Assembly: GCF_016598775.1 (NCBI RefSeq)
Contig: NZ_CP066802.1
Coordinates: 868,001-932,000 of the forward strand
From: Actinomyces weissii
GTDB taxonomy: Bacteria > Actinomycetota > Actinomycetes > Actinomycetales > Actinomycetaceae
Length of the DNA stretch: 64,000 nt
Direction of reading: 5' to 3'
Positions within the stretch are counted from its first letter, which is position 1, and every line of letters starts with the position of its first letter. Shown here piece by piece: positions 44,700-53,478 of this stretch. The position numbers and the translations under genes were made by a program. Under the pieces are notes generated by a model, which worked only from the letters and a program-made list of their open reading frames with translations, had not been told where the DNA came from and ran no database searches.

Positions 44700-45514
44700 A
44701 GCTGACCATCATCGGGTGTTCGGGGTCCATGTCCGGCCCCTGCTCCAGCGCGTCGTCCTACCTGGTCCAGGCGCGCGCCGCAGGTGCTGACGGCGTGGAG
44801 CGGACCTGGTCCCTGGTGATGGACCTGGGGCCGGGCTCCATGGGGCAGATGCTCAACTACCTGGACCCCGCCGAGCTGGACGGCCTGCTGATCTCCCACT
44901 GCCACGCCGACCACATGGTGGACATGGTGGGGATGCACGTGTACCGGCGCTGGAACCCGGCGGGGGCCCTGGGGCCGGTGCTGACCATCGGCCCGGCAGA
45001 GCTGCTGGACCGTCTCAACGGCGTGGACGGTACCGTGCGGGAGGAGGAGGACTACGCCACCGAGTTCACCTTCATGACGGCGGTGCCGGGGCAGGGCGTG
45101 CAGGTCGGGCCGTTCCGGGTCACACCCTTTGCGGCCCTGCACCCGGTGGAGTCCTACGGCTACCGGGTGGAGGGGCCCGCCGAGGAGGGCGAGGGCCAGG
45201 TCTCGCTGGCCTTCACCGGTGACACGGACCTGTGTGCGGGCATTGAGGCCATGAGCGACGGCGTGGACCTGCTGCTGGCGGAGGCCGCCTTCACGGAGCA
45301 GGGCACCGAGCCGCGCGGGATGCACCTGACGGGCCGTCGGGCCGGGCAGCTGGCGGCTGGAACCAGTGGGGAAGGCGGGCGTGCGGCGGCTGGTCGTCTG
45401 GTCCTGACCCATATCCAGCCCTGGACTGACCCGCAGGTGCCTGCCGGTGAGGCCCGTGAGGTCTACGACGGGCCCGTGGAGGTGGCCGCCACCGGGGTGA
45501 CCTGGACCATCTGA
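44696..45514 (+). CDS. Metallo-beta-lactamase-fold phosphodiesterase (Rv1339-like)
   Basis: 272 residues. Metal-binding signature [10 protein letters not shown] at about 60-70 (HxHxDH), then further ligands in [21 protein letters not shown] and LTHIQPW. Actinobacterial proteins at this place, after murI, include mycobacterial Rv1339, an atypical cyclic-AMP phosphodiesterase. An RNase Z-like activity is the other option, but the short tail without an exosite argues against it. Between [10 protein letters not shown] and the final His is a Gly/Ala-rich insert. Confidence 0.85.
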   Translation: MKLTIIGCSGSMSGPCSSASSYLVQARAAGADGVERTWSLVMDLGPGSMGQMLNYLDPAELDGLLISHCHADHMVDMVGMHVYRRWNPAGALGPVLTIGPAELLDRLNGVDGTVREEEDYATEFTFMTAVPGQGVQVGPFRVTPFAALHPVESYGYRVEGPAEEGEGQVSLAFTGDTDLCAGIEAMSDGVDLLLAEAAFTEQGTEPRGMHLTGRRAGQLAAGTSGEGGRAAAGRLVLTHIQPWTDPQVPAGEAREVYDGPVEVAATGVTWTI

Positions 45515-45602
45515 GACGTGGACGCTGAGACGCGGGAGCGGACGCGGTCACGGGGTGTGGACGCTGAGGCGGGGGAGCGGGTTCTGAATCGAAGGAGTAG
45601 AC

Positions 45603-46298
45603 GTGGTGACGCCGCAGGTGAAGCCGCCGGGGCCTGGGGGCCGGGAGGCTGGTTCGGTGGAGCGTGAGGTCGGCTTGGTGCACCGTGAGGTCGGCTCGGC
45701 GCGCCGTGAGGCCGGTGTGACGCACAGTGCTGCTGGCGTGACCGCGGGCGGCCTGAGCTTCACCCCGGCGGTGCCGGACGGCCCTGACCGCCCCTGGACG
45801 CGCGGACGGCGCACACGCTGGTGGCTGGTGCTGCCTGCGGACCTGCTGGCCGTGGGCCTGGCCACCGCCGTCGGCGCAGCCTCTACCAAGACGCTGCCCC
45901 AGTGGGGGAGCGTGCTGTGGGGGCAGGGAGCTGGACCCTTGACCGGGCTGGTGGCCGGGTGGCTGTGCGCCTGGCTGCTTGGGTGCTGGCGGCAGGGTGG
46001 GGACCACCTGGAGGTGCCGTGGCCTGACGGCGTCGTGGTGACCGTGTGGGGCTGCCTGGGGTGGCTGGCCGCCCAGTACCTGGTGGGAGGCGGCTGGCCC
46101 GGTGGGGACTGGCTGCTGATGGCGACGGTGCTGCTGTCTGTGGCCCTGGTGGGCTGGCGGGTGCTGTACGGCTACGCCAAGGCCCATGACTCCATGGTGC
46201 CCAAGCCGGTGCAGCGGCGCCTGGACGAGCAGGCTGCCGCCCAGGACGAGACGCGAGAGCGGAGCCGTATGGAGGAGAGCGGGCCGGGGGAAGCCTGA
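45603..46298 (+). CDS. DUF3054-family membrane protein
   Basis: 231 residues from GTG 45603. A long N-terminal cytosolic extension includes a 7-residue repeat (EVGLVHR EVGSARR EAGVTHS), encoded by 21-base direct repeats at about 45664-45726. Then come four hydrophobic segments with WWLVLPADLLAVGLATAVGAAS, LTGLVAGWLCAWLLGCW, VVTVWGCLGWLAAQYLVGG and LLMATVLLSVALVGWRVLYGY, the DUF3054 pattern. A charged C-terminal tail follows. Function unknown. The actual start may be nearer the first helix, because most family members lack the extension. Confidence 0.75.
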   Translation: MVTPQVKPPGPGGREAGSVEREVGLVHREVGSARREAGVTHSAAGVTAGGLSFTPAVPDGPDRPWTRGRRTRWWLVLPADLLAVGLATAVGAASTKTLPQWGSVLWGQGAGPLTGLVAGWLCAWLLGCWRQGGDHLEVPWPDGVVVTVWGCLGWLAAQYLVGGGWPGGDWLLMATVLLSVALVGWRVLYGYAKAHDSMVPKPVQRRLDEQAAAQDETRERSRMEESGPGEA

Positions 46299-46420
46299 CT
46301 GGGGGCGGCTGGTATGGGCCAGGCCTGACTTGTGCAAACTGGCCGGGGAGAGAATGGGCCTGGAGAGGCCCGACTGGGGGAGATTGGCCCGGAGACACCT
46401 AACTGGGGAAGTCTCTCGCT
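46299..46420. repeat. Degenerate tandem repeat after the DUF3054 gene
   Basis: Four diverged units built on GGCCTGACTGGGGG...ACTGGCC follow one another (starts near 46293, 46321, 46366 and 46396, unit about 30-45 bases). They are non-coding and lie at the end of the DUF3054 gene. From here to 46954 no gene start can be supported, although a frame is open from 46559. Confidence 0.45.
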
Positions 46421-46954
46421 GAAGCGCAATGAGGCCTGCGGTGCAGTGGGAGCGGTGCGGTGAGGGCGGTGTCGTGAGCGGTGTGGCCTGCTCTGTGAAG
46501 GAGAGGTAGCCGTAGCACGGCGGGGTAAGTCCACGGAGGTGGGCGGGGTGCTGGTCTGATGTCGGCAGAGGCGACTACTGCGTTTAGTTGTCCACATAGG
46601 CTCCGGCGGGCGTTGGAGATGGTTAGACTCTGCTCGTGCCTGTTTGGGGAGGGCGGCAAGGTAGCTGCCTGGGCCTTGCGGGCACCTGCCCTGATGATCT
46701 TCCTGATCCTTGTGAGGAAAGCCGTGCAAAGCTCTGCACCTGTGAGCGCTCTTGTCCCCGCTGACGTGCCTGCACCTGCTGACGGGGTGTGGGACACCGG
46801 TGTCCAGATACCTGTCGTGCCCTTCGCGCCTGAGCGTGGGCCGGGCGGTGGTGGGCTCTTGCGGCGGGGGTCTGTAGGCCATTGGCTGGGTGCTGCTTGT
46901 GCGGTGCTGGGGCGGTTGCGTTTGCTCGTGCAGGGAGTCGACGGCGGGCGTGGT

Positions 46955-47668
46955 GTGCGTAAGGGGTCTGCTGGGCGGGGTTGGCGGCTGGTGGCGGGGT
47001 TGCTGGCTGTGGTGGTGCTGGTGCTGCCGGTCAGTGCCTGTGGGGGTAATCGCTTGCCCGAGGCTAAGCCGACCTTGACGCGGGAGGAGGCGATTGCGCG
47101 GGCCAAGGAGCGTTACGCCTCGGCCGAGGCCTCTGCCTCGGCGGCGGGCCTGCCCTGGCCGCCCACCCCCTCGGCCAGCCCGTCAGCGGCACCCTCGCTG
47201 TCTCCTGAGGCTCAGGCCAGCAAGGACCAGGCCCTGGCCACGCCCCTGCCGCCCCGGTTGGAGCGCATGGACGAGAACAGCCCAGAAGGCGCATCCCAGG
47301 CAGCCAAGTACTTTATGCTGCTGTACACCTACACCTATACCACCGGTGACACAAAACCCTGGCAGGACATAACCGAAGAAGAGTGCAAGTTCTGTGAGAA
47401 CCTGGTGAACGTAACCAAAGAGCTGCACGACAACGGTGGCTGGGCGGACCACTGGAACATCGAGATCTACACCATCACCCACAGAAAACCCGGACCGGAC
47501 TACAACTACACCGTCGTCGATATTGAGCTCACCAACCCGGGAACTACCGAGTATGACGCTTTCGGTAATGGCTCTCAAACAGATCGAGAAGAAAATAAGG
47601 TGCTACGCTTAGGCCTGAACTATGTGGGTGGTCGCTGGATGATTCATGGTGGACAGGTGCTAAAGTGA
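46955..47668 (+). CDS. DUF6318-family lipoprotein, copy 1
   Basis: 237 residues from GTG 46955, placed here because a signal peptide with lipobox (VAGLLAVVVLVLPVSAC) follows. The frame is open back to an ATG at 46559, but codon use there looks non-coding. After a Ser/Pro/Ala-rich spacer comes the domain LERMDENSPEGASQAAKYFMLLYTYTYTTGDTKPWQDITEEECKFCENLV, with a conserved CxxC-like pair (CKFC) and a final GGRWMIHGGQV. This is the DUF6318 family of actinobacterial surface proteins, function unknown. Its second half is less GC-rich than neighbours. It overlaps the next gene by 4 bases; a related copy follows at 48839. Confidence 0.78.
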   Translation: MRKGSAGRGWRLVAGLLAVVVLVLPVSACGGNRLPEAKPTLTREEAIARAKERYASAEASASAAGLPWPPTPSASPSAAPSLSPEAQASKDQALATPLPPRLERMDENSPEGASQAAKYFMLLYTYTYTTGDTKPWQDITEEECKFCENLVNVTKELHDNGGWADHWNIEIYTITHRKPGPDYNYTVVDIELTNPGTTEYDAFGNGSQTDREENKVLRLGLNYVGGRWMIHGGQVLK

Positions 47669-48498
47669 GCAGATATCAGGTAGTTGGTATTGTGCTACCC
47701 TCATTGCTGGCCATTGTGGCTACTATAGTTCCGTCAGGCCCGAACCTTGATGTAGACATCACGGGTGATGGTGTCACCATCGAAGGCAGTGAAGAGCATG
47801 TTATAACAGAGGACATGAGCCTCTCCAGGTCATCCTTTACGTATGCAGAGAACGTTGGGGCGAGTGACTATGTGACTACTGGGCCCGCTTCACCAGAATC
47901 CTCAAAAGGGGTTGTTCATTGTGCTGGTGTGGATGATCCTGAGGTGTACTTCCAGGTGTGGAACGCTTGCCGGGAGCTGCCTGCTGAGCCTGTGGCTCCT
48001 GGTGGGCCCCAACCAGCGCTACAGCCCGGGGGCAAGCGGGTGGTCACGGTGACCCGTTCCCAGGTCGCCCGGCTGCTGGTGGGCGGCTCGGGTATCACCC
48101 GCCAGCCACCCTCGCTCAACACCCGCCTGGGCATGCCCCTGATCGTCTACACCAACCCCAGCCCCCAGACCCTGTCCACCACCGTCCTGGACACCCCCGT
48201 CACCATCACCGCCACCCCCAAGAGCTACACCTGGTCCTGGGGGGACGGCACCACCACCACTACCACCGACCCCGGCCACCCCTACCCCAACCACAGCGTC
48301 TACCACTACTACCAAGCCCCCGCCCAAGGACTGCACATCACCCTGACCACCAGCTGGAGCGCCACCTACACCACCCCCGAAGGCACCACCCGCCCCGTAG
48401 CCGGCACCATCACCACCACCAGCACCACCACCGCCTTCAACGTCAAGGACTACACCGCCGTCCTCACCGACGAAGCCGAAGAAGAACAAGGCCGCTAA
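47665..48498 (+). CDS. Secreted protein with PKD-like C-terminal domain
   Basis: 277 residues. A signal-type helix (VVGIVLPSLLAIVATIV) is followed by a variable acidic region to about 95, and from about 110 by a conserved module: RVVTVTRSQVARLLV ... YTNPSPQTLSTTVLDTPVTITATPKSYTWSWGDGTTTTTTDPGHPYPNHSVYHYYQAPAQGLHITL. It contains the WSWGDGT...YHYY pattern of PKD-like beta-sandwiches. Composition changes sharply near 47990: the first part is mixed in GC, the second nearly all C-ending codons. It is coupled to the DUF6318 gene by a 4-base overlap and probably acts with it at the cell surface. Confidence 0.75.
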   Translation: MSRYQVVGIVLPSLLAIVATIVPSGPNLDVDITGDGVTIEGSEEHVITEDMSLSRSSFTYAENVGASDYVTTGPASPESSKGVVHCAGVDDPEVYFQVWNACRELPAEPVAPGGPQPALQPGGKRVVTVTRSQVARLLVGGSGITRQPPSLNTRLGMPLIVYTNPSPQTLSTTVLDTPVTITATPKSYTWSWGDGTTTTTTDPGHPYPNHSVYHYYQAPAQGLHITLTTSWSATYTTPEGTTRPVAGTITTTSTTTAFNVKDYTAVLTDEAEEEQGR

Positions 48499-48838
48499 AC
48501 CCCCGCACCAAGGCACCAGCAAGACCGTGCCACCAGGGAGGGGGCACACAAACCGGGCCTGTCACGAGGACTCCTCTATGAGCACAGGCGCTCGAGATTG
48601 GAGGACTGGCTCCAGCAAACAGGTTCCCTCTTCAACCGTCTTCGTAACCCCTGATCTCTTAGACCCTGAAAGAACAGCCATGCCAAGCAAAAGACCTACA
48701 GGTACGCCCACCTTCGATCCTGTGCTAGCCAACGGGTTCCAGGCTGCTTTAGCTCGATTAATCTTGGTGCCCGCAGCCGCCTCACGTGGCAGCGCTCTCC
48801 TACGGCAGGCCTTGTCCCAGGCGCGGCTTCCCAGGTGC

Positions 48839-49564
48839 GTGAGCCGCGGAAGTAGGCGAGCCGGGACCGCTTCTGCTTGCCATACGCTGCGCACGGTGGC
48901 CGGGGTGCTGGCACTGGTGCTCCTGGCGCTACCTGTAAGCGCCTGTAGCGTCAAGCCTGCGGCACAATCCAGTCCCACTGCGGAAGCCGGTGAGTCAGTG
49001 TCACGGGCCGCCAAGCCCCTGGAGCCTACCGTGGAGGCAGACTCACCTCAACCCACGCAGGGCTCCACCCAATTAACCGCCACCCCTTCCCTCTCCCCAG
49101 AGGCCCAGGCCAGCAGGGACAGGTCCTTCTCCTTGCCCGTGCCTCAGAAGCTAGAGGGTATGGACGAGAATACCCCTGAGGGCGCCAAGAAGGCGGCGCA
49201 GTACTTCCTGCTGCTGTACGTCTACACCTTTGCTAGTGGTAACACCAATGAGTGGCTGGCCATGAGTGACCCTGAGTGCGCCTTCTGCAACACGGTCGTT
49301 GCCAACACCGTGTCAGTGTATAGCTATGGAGGCTGGATCGAGCCGTGGGAGTTTCAGTTCCACTCGTTTTCCTACCAGCCTCCCGCAGACGGGGACTCGC
49401 TGTCAGTGGTCGGCGTCAGCCTGACTCAGAAAGGGTCGTTGAGGTATAGGGAAGACGGAAGTACGGTCCCCGCGAAGGCTGATACGTATCTGAATATCAG
49501 CCTGCACATGCGGTACGAGGGAGACGGCTGGAAGGTCTACGAGGCACGACCACTAGACGGCTGA
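48839..49564 (+). CDS. DUF6318-family lipoprotein, copy 2
   Basis: 241 residues from GTG 48839; the frame is open to 48527 and an ATG at 48578 has GAGGA upstream, so a longer form is possible. Signal peptide and lipobox: TLRTVAGVLALVLLALPVSAC. The spacer is Ser/Thr/Pro-rich. The DUF6318 domain has LEGMDENTPEGAKKAAQYFLLLYVYTFASGNTNEWLAMSDPECAFCNTVV with the same spaced cysteines as copy 1 and a final GDGWKVYEARP. It is a diverged tandem duplicate of the 46955 gene. No PKD-like partner follows this copy. Bases 48499-48838 hold nothing else recognisable. Confidence 0.78.
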   Translation: MSRGSRRAGTASACHTLRTVAGVLALVLLALPVSACSVKPAAQSSPTAEAGESVSRAAKPLEPTVEADSPQPTQGSTQLTATPSLSPEAQASRDRSFSLPVPQKLEGMDENTPEGAKKAAQYFLLLYVYTFASGNTNEWLAMSDPECAFCNTVVANTVSVYSYGGWIEPWEFQFHSFSYQPPADGDSLSVVGVSLTQKGSLRYREDGSTVPAKADTYLNISLHMRYEGDGWKVYEARPLDG

Positions 49565-49594
49565 GCCGATCAGGATCCGGCGGTCAGGGCTCCC

Positions 49595-49690
49595 GGTCCT
49601 TGCGTGAGCATCCTCCCAGGGCTTTGCCTGAGCAGCCTCCGGGGCCCTGCGTGAGAAGGCCGCTAGGCCGCAACGGCCCTGCAGGCTCCC
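49595..49690. repeat. Degenerate tandem repeat near the rdgB 3' end
   Basis: About three imperfect units of roughly 25 bases with TTGCGTGAGCATCCTCCCAGGG / TTGCCTGAGCAGCCTCCGGGG / CTGCGTGAGAAGGCCGC. They lie between the end of the second DUF6318 gene and the convergent rdgB gene, in otherwise featureless sequence (49565-49789). Confidence 0.4.
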
Positions 49691-49789
49691 ATCTCAAAGC
49701 TGCGCAGCCCCCCAGTCTCAAGGCCCCGCAGGCTTCAGTCTCCGCTCCCTGCAGCCCGCAGGTCCGGGGGTCCACCGCCGTCCCCAATC

Positions 49790-50455
49790 TCAGGCGCGCA
49801 GCAGCTCTGCCAACGTGGGGGCCAGCGCGCGCACGGCCTGCCCCCGGTGGGAGATCGCGTTCTTCTCGGCCGCGCTCATCTGCGCCGTGGTGCGCCCGGC
49901 AGCTCCGGGGGAGTCCTCCTGGACCGGCACGAACACCGGGTCGTAGCCGAAGCCGCCCTCGCCCACCGGCTCACGCAGCAGCCGCCCCTCCATGGAGCGC
50001 TCCACCACCACCGGCTCCGCCTGCCCCGGCAGCACCAGCACCGCCGCACAGGTGAAGCGGGCGCCCCGGTGCTGGTCCGGGACCTCAGCGATCTGCTCCA
50101 GCAGCAGGCGCAGGTTGGCGGCGTCGTCGCCGTGGTGACCGCACCAGCGGGCCGAGAATATCCCCGGCGCCCCACCCAGCACGTCCACGCACAGGCCCGA
50201 GTCGTCAGCCATCGCAGGCAGCCCGGTTGCCTCAGCCAGGGCGCGGGCCTTGATCTGTGCGTTCGCGGCAAAGGTCAGGCCGTCCTCCACCGGTTCGGGC
50301 ACAGCCAGCTCGGCCGCGGAGATAATCGCCGTCGGGTCCAGCCCGGGCACCAGCGGCGCCAGCACCTCCCGGAGCTCACGCAGCTTGCCGGGGTTGTGGG
50401 TGGCCAGGACCAGGCGGGCGTTCGCAGGCACCACCGGCGTCGACGTCGTAGCCAT
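49790..50455 (-). CDS. rdgB: XTP/dITP diphosphatase (RdgB/HAM1)
   Basis: 221 residues. It hydrolyses non-canonical purine triphosphates to monophosphates, keeping them out of nucleic acids. The start LVLATHNPGKLRELREVL carries the nucleotide-binding T/SxNxxK motif. LTFAANAQIKARALAEATGLPAMADDSGLCVDVLGGAPGIFSARW holds the catalytic acidic residues, and GGFGYDPVF and EKNAISHRGQAVRAL complete the substrate pocket. It is 2 bases downstream of rph, the standard actinobacterial pair. Confidence 0.96.
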   Translation of the reverse strand: MATTSTPVVPANARLVLATHNPGKLRELREVLAPLVPGLDPTAIISAAELAVPEPVEDGLTFAANAQIKARALAEATGLPAMADDSGLCVDVLGGAPGIFSARWCGHHGDDAANLRLLLEQIAEVPDQHRGARFTCAAVLVLPGQAEPVVVERSMEGRLLREPVGEGGFGYDPVFVPVQEDSPGAAGRTTAQMSAAEKNAISHRGQAVRALAPTLAELLRA

Positions 50456-50457
50456 GC

Positions 50458-51249
50458 TCAGGCCTGCGCGTCGCTGGAGCGGACGGTGTGCGGTACACCG
50501 TTGGGGCCCGCCAGGGCACGTGCCTGCAGGGCCGCCAGCTCCCGGTTGCCCTTGGCCGCCAGGTCCAGCAGGGCGTCGAGCTCGGCCCGGTCGAAGGGCT
50601 GGTGCTCCGCGGTGCCCTGCACCTCGATGAAGCGGCCGTCGCCGGTCTGGACCACGTTCATGTCCGTGTGGGCGCGCACGTCCTCCTCGTAGGGCAGGTC
50701 CAGGCAGGGGAGGCCGTCGATGATGCCCACGCTGATGGCGCTGACCGAGTCGGCCAGGACCGGCCTGCCCGCCTTTGGGGTGACCAGGCCACGCTCAGTG
50801 CCCCAGGCGACGGCGTCCGCCAGGGCGATATAGGCGCCGGTCACGGAGGCGGTGCGGGTGCCGCCGTCGGCCTGAAGCACGTCGCAGTCCAGGGCGATGG
50901 TGTTCTCACCCAGGGCGGAGACGTCCACCACCCCGCGCAGGGAGCGGCCGATCAGGCGGGAGATCTCGTGCGTGCGGCCCCCCACGCGGCCCTTGACGGA
51001 CTCCCGCCCGGAGCGCTCCGAGCCAGCGCGGGGGAGCATGGCGTACTCGGCGGTCACCCAGCCCTGGCCGCTGCCCTTGCGCCAGCGGGGGACGCCCTCC
51101 GTGAAGGAGGCTACGCACAGCACACGGGTGCGGCCGAACTCGATCAGCACCGAGCCCTCGCCGTTCTCGGTCCAGCTGCGGGTGATGGTGACGGGGCGGA
51201 GCTCGTCGGCGGCACGCCCGTCCTTGCGGGTGAGGTCAGTGGAAGTCAC
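50458..51249 (-). CDS. rph: Ribonuclease PH
   Basis: 263 residues. A phosphate-dependent 3'-5' exoribonuclease that trims tRNA precursors. Family segments: [112 protein letters not shown], and [18 protein letters not shown]. Complete in length. First gene of the rph-rdgB pair. The ATG at 51249 is close to the start of the divergent methyltransferase, so the roughly 110 bases between hold both promoters and the metal-box-like palindrome. Confidence 0.97.
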   Translation of the reverse strand: MTSTDLTRKDGRAADELRPVTITRSWTENGEGSVLIEFGRTRVLCVASFTEGVPRWRKGSGQGWVTAEYAMLPRAGSERSGRESVKGRVGGRTHEISRLIGRSLRGVVDVSALGENTIALDCDVLQADGGTRTASVTGAYIALADAVAWGTERGLVTPKAGRPVLADSVSAISVGIIDGLPCLDLPYEEDVRAHTDMNVVQTGDGRFIEVQGTAEHQPFDRAELDALLDLAAKGNRELAALQARALAGPNGVPHTVRSSDAQA

Positions 51250-51336
51250 GTTAGTGAAGGGTACCGGTGGGGGAGGGGTTGACCTAACGCTGTTACGGTG
51301 GCGACGGCGGTGCGGGAGTCTTTCACTGTCAGATAT

Positions 51337-51357
51337 TAACGAGAACTATTATCATTA
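51337..51357 (+). promoter_or_regulatory. Fur/Zur-like palindrome before the methyltransferase gene
   Basis: TAACGAGAA-CTA-TTATCATTA is a 9-3-9 inverted repeat with 7 of 9 positions matching, and a conspicuous AT-rich island in GC-rich DNA. The TnATGATAA-type half sites resemble binding sites of Fur-superfamily metal regulators (Fur, Zur). It ends 6 bases before the GTG start, so a bound repressor would block transcription or initiation. Confidence 0.45.
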
Positions 51358-51363
51358 CTGTTC

Positions 51364-52179
51364 GTGAGTGACGACCCTTATGCGGCGAGCGCCTCAGCCT
51401 ACGAGCTGATGGTTGCCGGGTACGCCGCTCTCCAGGAGCGGGCCCTGACCGCGTTCCTGGCGGCGCTGCGCCCCGCAGACGGGCCTGTGCTCGACATAGG
51501 CTGCGGCTCCGGCCGGGCCGCACAGCTGCTCCTTGGCCACTCTGCGGGGCTGAAGGTCGTGGGGATAGAGCCGAGCCCCGCCATGAGGTCCTTGGCGCTG
51601 TCTCGCCTGGCTGCCGAGCCCGCCTGGCGTGAGCGCGTGACGGTGCGGCCAGAAGGCGCCTTGGAGGCCCCCTGGCCCGACGCCCTGAGCGGGGCCCTCA
51701 TGCTCGGTGTCCTGGGGCACTTCGCTCCCGGTGAGCGCCGCGAGGTGTTCAGGCGCCTGGCCGCCAGGCTGGCCGTGGGGGCACCGTTACTGTTCGACCT
51801 GCAGGCCCCGGACCGCCCCGAGGCCGTGGCCGAGCACGTCTTTGCCGACACCCGGCTCGGGGGGCTGCGCTACCAGGGTCGTGCCCAGGGGGAACCTCTG
51901 GACGACCAGCGGATGCGCTGGACCATGACCTACCTGACGATCGACGGCGACGAGGTGGTGGACCGGCGCTCCACCGTGATGACTGTCCACCACCCCGGGA
52001 TGGCGGTCGTGCGTCAGGAGCTGGAGTCCCAGGGCTTGTGCCTTAGGGAGGTGGACGGCACCGGCCTGTGGATGGCCTGTCGTCCTGGAGCGGCCACTGG
52101 GGCCCGGCCACCTCTTGAACGGCCTCGCGTGTTGAAAGGCGGCTCCTGCTGGGTGTCGTCTCCCTGTCTGCGGGAGTAG
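51364..52179 (+). CDS. SAM-dependent methyltransferase
   Basis: 271 residues from GTG 51364. The start DPYAASASAYELMVAGYAALQERAL leads to motif I VLDIGCGSGRAAQLLL near 43-58, then VVGIEPSPAMRSLAL (motif II acidic residue) and a beta-sheet C-terminal part (RMRWTMTYLTIDGDEVVDRRSTV), the class I fold of small-molecule methyltransferases. Target unknown. The last 30 residues after LWMACRPG are unlike the family and may be a tail gained by loss of an earlier stop. The palindrome immediately upstream suggests metal-dependent control. Confidence 0.8.
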   Translation: MSDDPYAASASAYELMVAGYAALQERALTAFLAALRPADGPVLDIGCGSGRAAQLLLGHSAGLKVVGIEPSPAMRSLALSRLAAEPAWRERVTVRPEGALEAPWPDALSGALMLGVLGHFAPGERREVFRRLAARLAVGAPLLFDLQAPDRPEAVAEHVFADTRLGGLRYQGRAQGEPLDDQRMRWTMTYLTIDGDEVVDRRSTVMTVHHPGMAVVRQELESQGLCLREVDGTGLWMACRPGAATGARPPLERPRVLKGGSCWVSSPCLRE

Positions 52180-52310
52180 TGAAAGGCGCCAGGTGAGGCT
52201 AGGAGGGGCCGGTCACCATGATGCGGGCTAGAAATAAGTGTGCCAATATGGGGGTGCGTTGCTAGTGCGGTCCCACCCTCCCCATCCCGTATCTCATAAA
52301 GGCACAACGC

Positions 52311-53048
52311 ATGAAAACCCTCCCCATCTACTCTCCCTCCTCAGTGGCCCGTTGGTCCCGGGCGGCTGCGCTCCTGGCGGCCTGCCTGGTCTTCGTACCT
52401 GCTCTCAGTGCGTGTGATGAAGCGCCGCAGAAGCCTGCTGCCTCCGCCAGTCAGGCCGCTGCCGCGCAGGTCACTGTTCCCGACGTCGTGGGCATGAAGG
52501 TGGACCAGGCCCGCAGCGCGCTTAGCGACGCCGGACTGACCGGCACCGTCAACCTCAAGGACGTCAAGGGGGTGGCGCAGGCCAAGAAAGAGTCTGAGTG
52601 GTCGGTCGTCTCCCAGACCCCTGCAGCCGGGGAAAAGGTGTCCGCTGACCAGGAGATCAGCCTGGACGTCCGCAACGACGTGGCGGAGGCTGAGGCCTCG
52701 GCGTCGGTGGCCGCACAGGCTGCGGCCGAGGAGCAGGCGGCCAAGGAGAAGGCCGAGCAGGAGCGCCTGGCCCAGGAGCAGGCCGCGCAGGCTGAGCAGG
52801 AGCGGCAGGCGCAGGAGCAGGCGGAGCGGGAGAGGCAGGCGCAGGAGCAGGCGGCCAAGCAGGCCGAGCCTCCGGCCTCGCAGCAGATCCAGCCCTTCGT
52901 GGGTGGGGGAGGTCAGGGGCAGGGCTCCGCCTACTACGCCAGCTGCAAGGACGCCAAGGCGGCAGGGGCGGCCCCGCTCTACCGCGGCGACCCCGGCTAC
53001 CGCGACGGCCTGGACCGCGACCACGACGGCGTAGCCTGCGAGAGGTAG
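52311..53048 (+). CDS. Lipoprotein with PASTA and Excalibur domains
   Basis: 245 residues. Signal and lipobox ALLAACLVFVPALSAC end at about 35. A PASTA domain lies at about 52-122 (VTVPDVVGMKVDQARSALSDAGLTG ... QTPAAGEKVSADQEISLDV), a fold that senses peptidoglycan stems. A Glu/Gln/Ala coiled coil at about 125-190 consists of repeats like QERQAQEQA. The C-terminal Excalibur domain at about 205-245 (YYASCKDAKAAGAAPLYRGDPGYRDGLDRDHDGVACE) has the calcium-binding DxDxDGxxCE loop. Located outside the membrane, presumably bound to the cell wall. No kinase or hydrolase is adjacent. Monocistronic, with a terminator just after. Confidence 0.88.
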   Translation: MKTLPIYSPSSVARWSRAAALLAACLVFVPALSACDEAPQKPAASASQAAAAQVTVPDVVGMKVDQARSALSDAGLTGTVNLKDVKGVAQAKKESEWSVVSQTPAAGEKVSADQEISLDVRNDVAEAEASASVAAQAAAEEQAAKEKAEQERLAQEQAAQAEQERQAQEQAERERQAQEQAAKQAEPPASQQIQPFVGGGGQGQGSAYYASCKDAKAAGAAPLYRGDPGYRDGLDRDHDGVACER

Positions 53049-53059
53049 TAAGAGCACTG

Positions 53060-53102
53060 CCCGTCAGCCAAGACGGTTAACTGGACCACCTTGGCTGACG
53101 GG
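53060..53102 (+). terminator. Terminator of the PASTA-Excalibur gene
   Basis: Perfect 13-bp arms (CCCGTCAGCCAAG and complement) with a 17-base loop begin 12 bases after the stop. The following 248 bases to tRNA-Leu show no gene. Confidence 0.72.
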
Positions 53103-53350
53103 TAAGTGCCGGTGGGGGAGACGGTGATGCGCCTTGTCTCCGGGGCAGGCTGGTCAAGATAGCCGAAGCTTTAGGCCAGGCTCTGGTGAACCTGTGCTTA
53201 GAGTTTCTGCCCTCTTGCGTGGCGGCTCGTAGAATAGGTGACCTTCTCTGTAAAGAGCCGACATTACCCAGCCCGGGAGAACTGGATTCATCGTCAATGA
53301 CAGGACCAGTCAATTCGCTGCGAGTCAAGGGCTGCCGTCAAGCACCGTGG

Positions 53351-53432
53351 TGCGCAAGAAGGGACTCGAACCCTCACGCCCGAAGGCACCAGAACCTAAA
53401 TCTGGGGCGTCTACCAGTTCCGCCACTCGCGC
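53351..53432 (-). tRNA. tRNA-Leu (TAG)
   Basis: Class II tRNA on the minus strand: acceptor GCGCGAG/CTTGCGC, D-arm TGGCGGAACTGGTAGACG, anticodon stem CCAGA/TCTGG with loop TTTAGGT (anticodon TAG), a long variable arm (TGCCTTCGGGCG) and T-arm GGTTCGAGTCC. CCA is not encoded. It follows bcp on the same strand. Confidence 0.93.
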
Positions 53433-53478
53433 TCAGAGGACACCATACCCGCTCCCGGCCGGTCCCCGCTGCCAGAAC

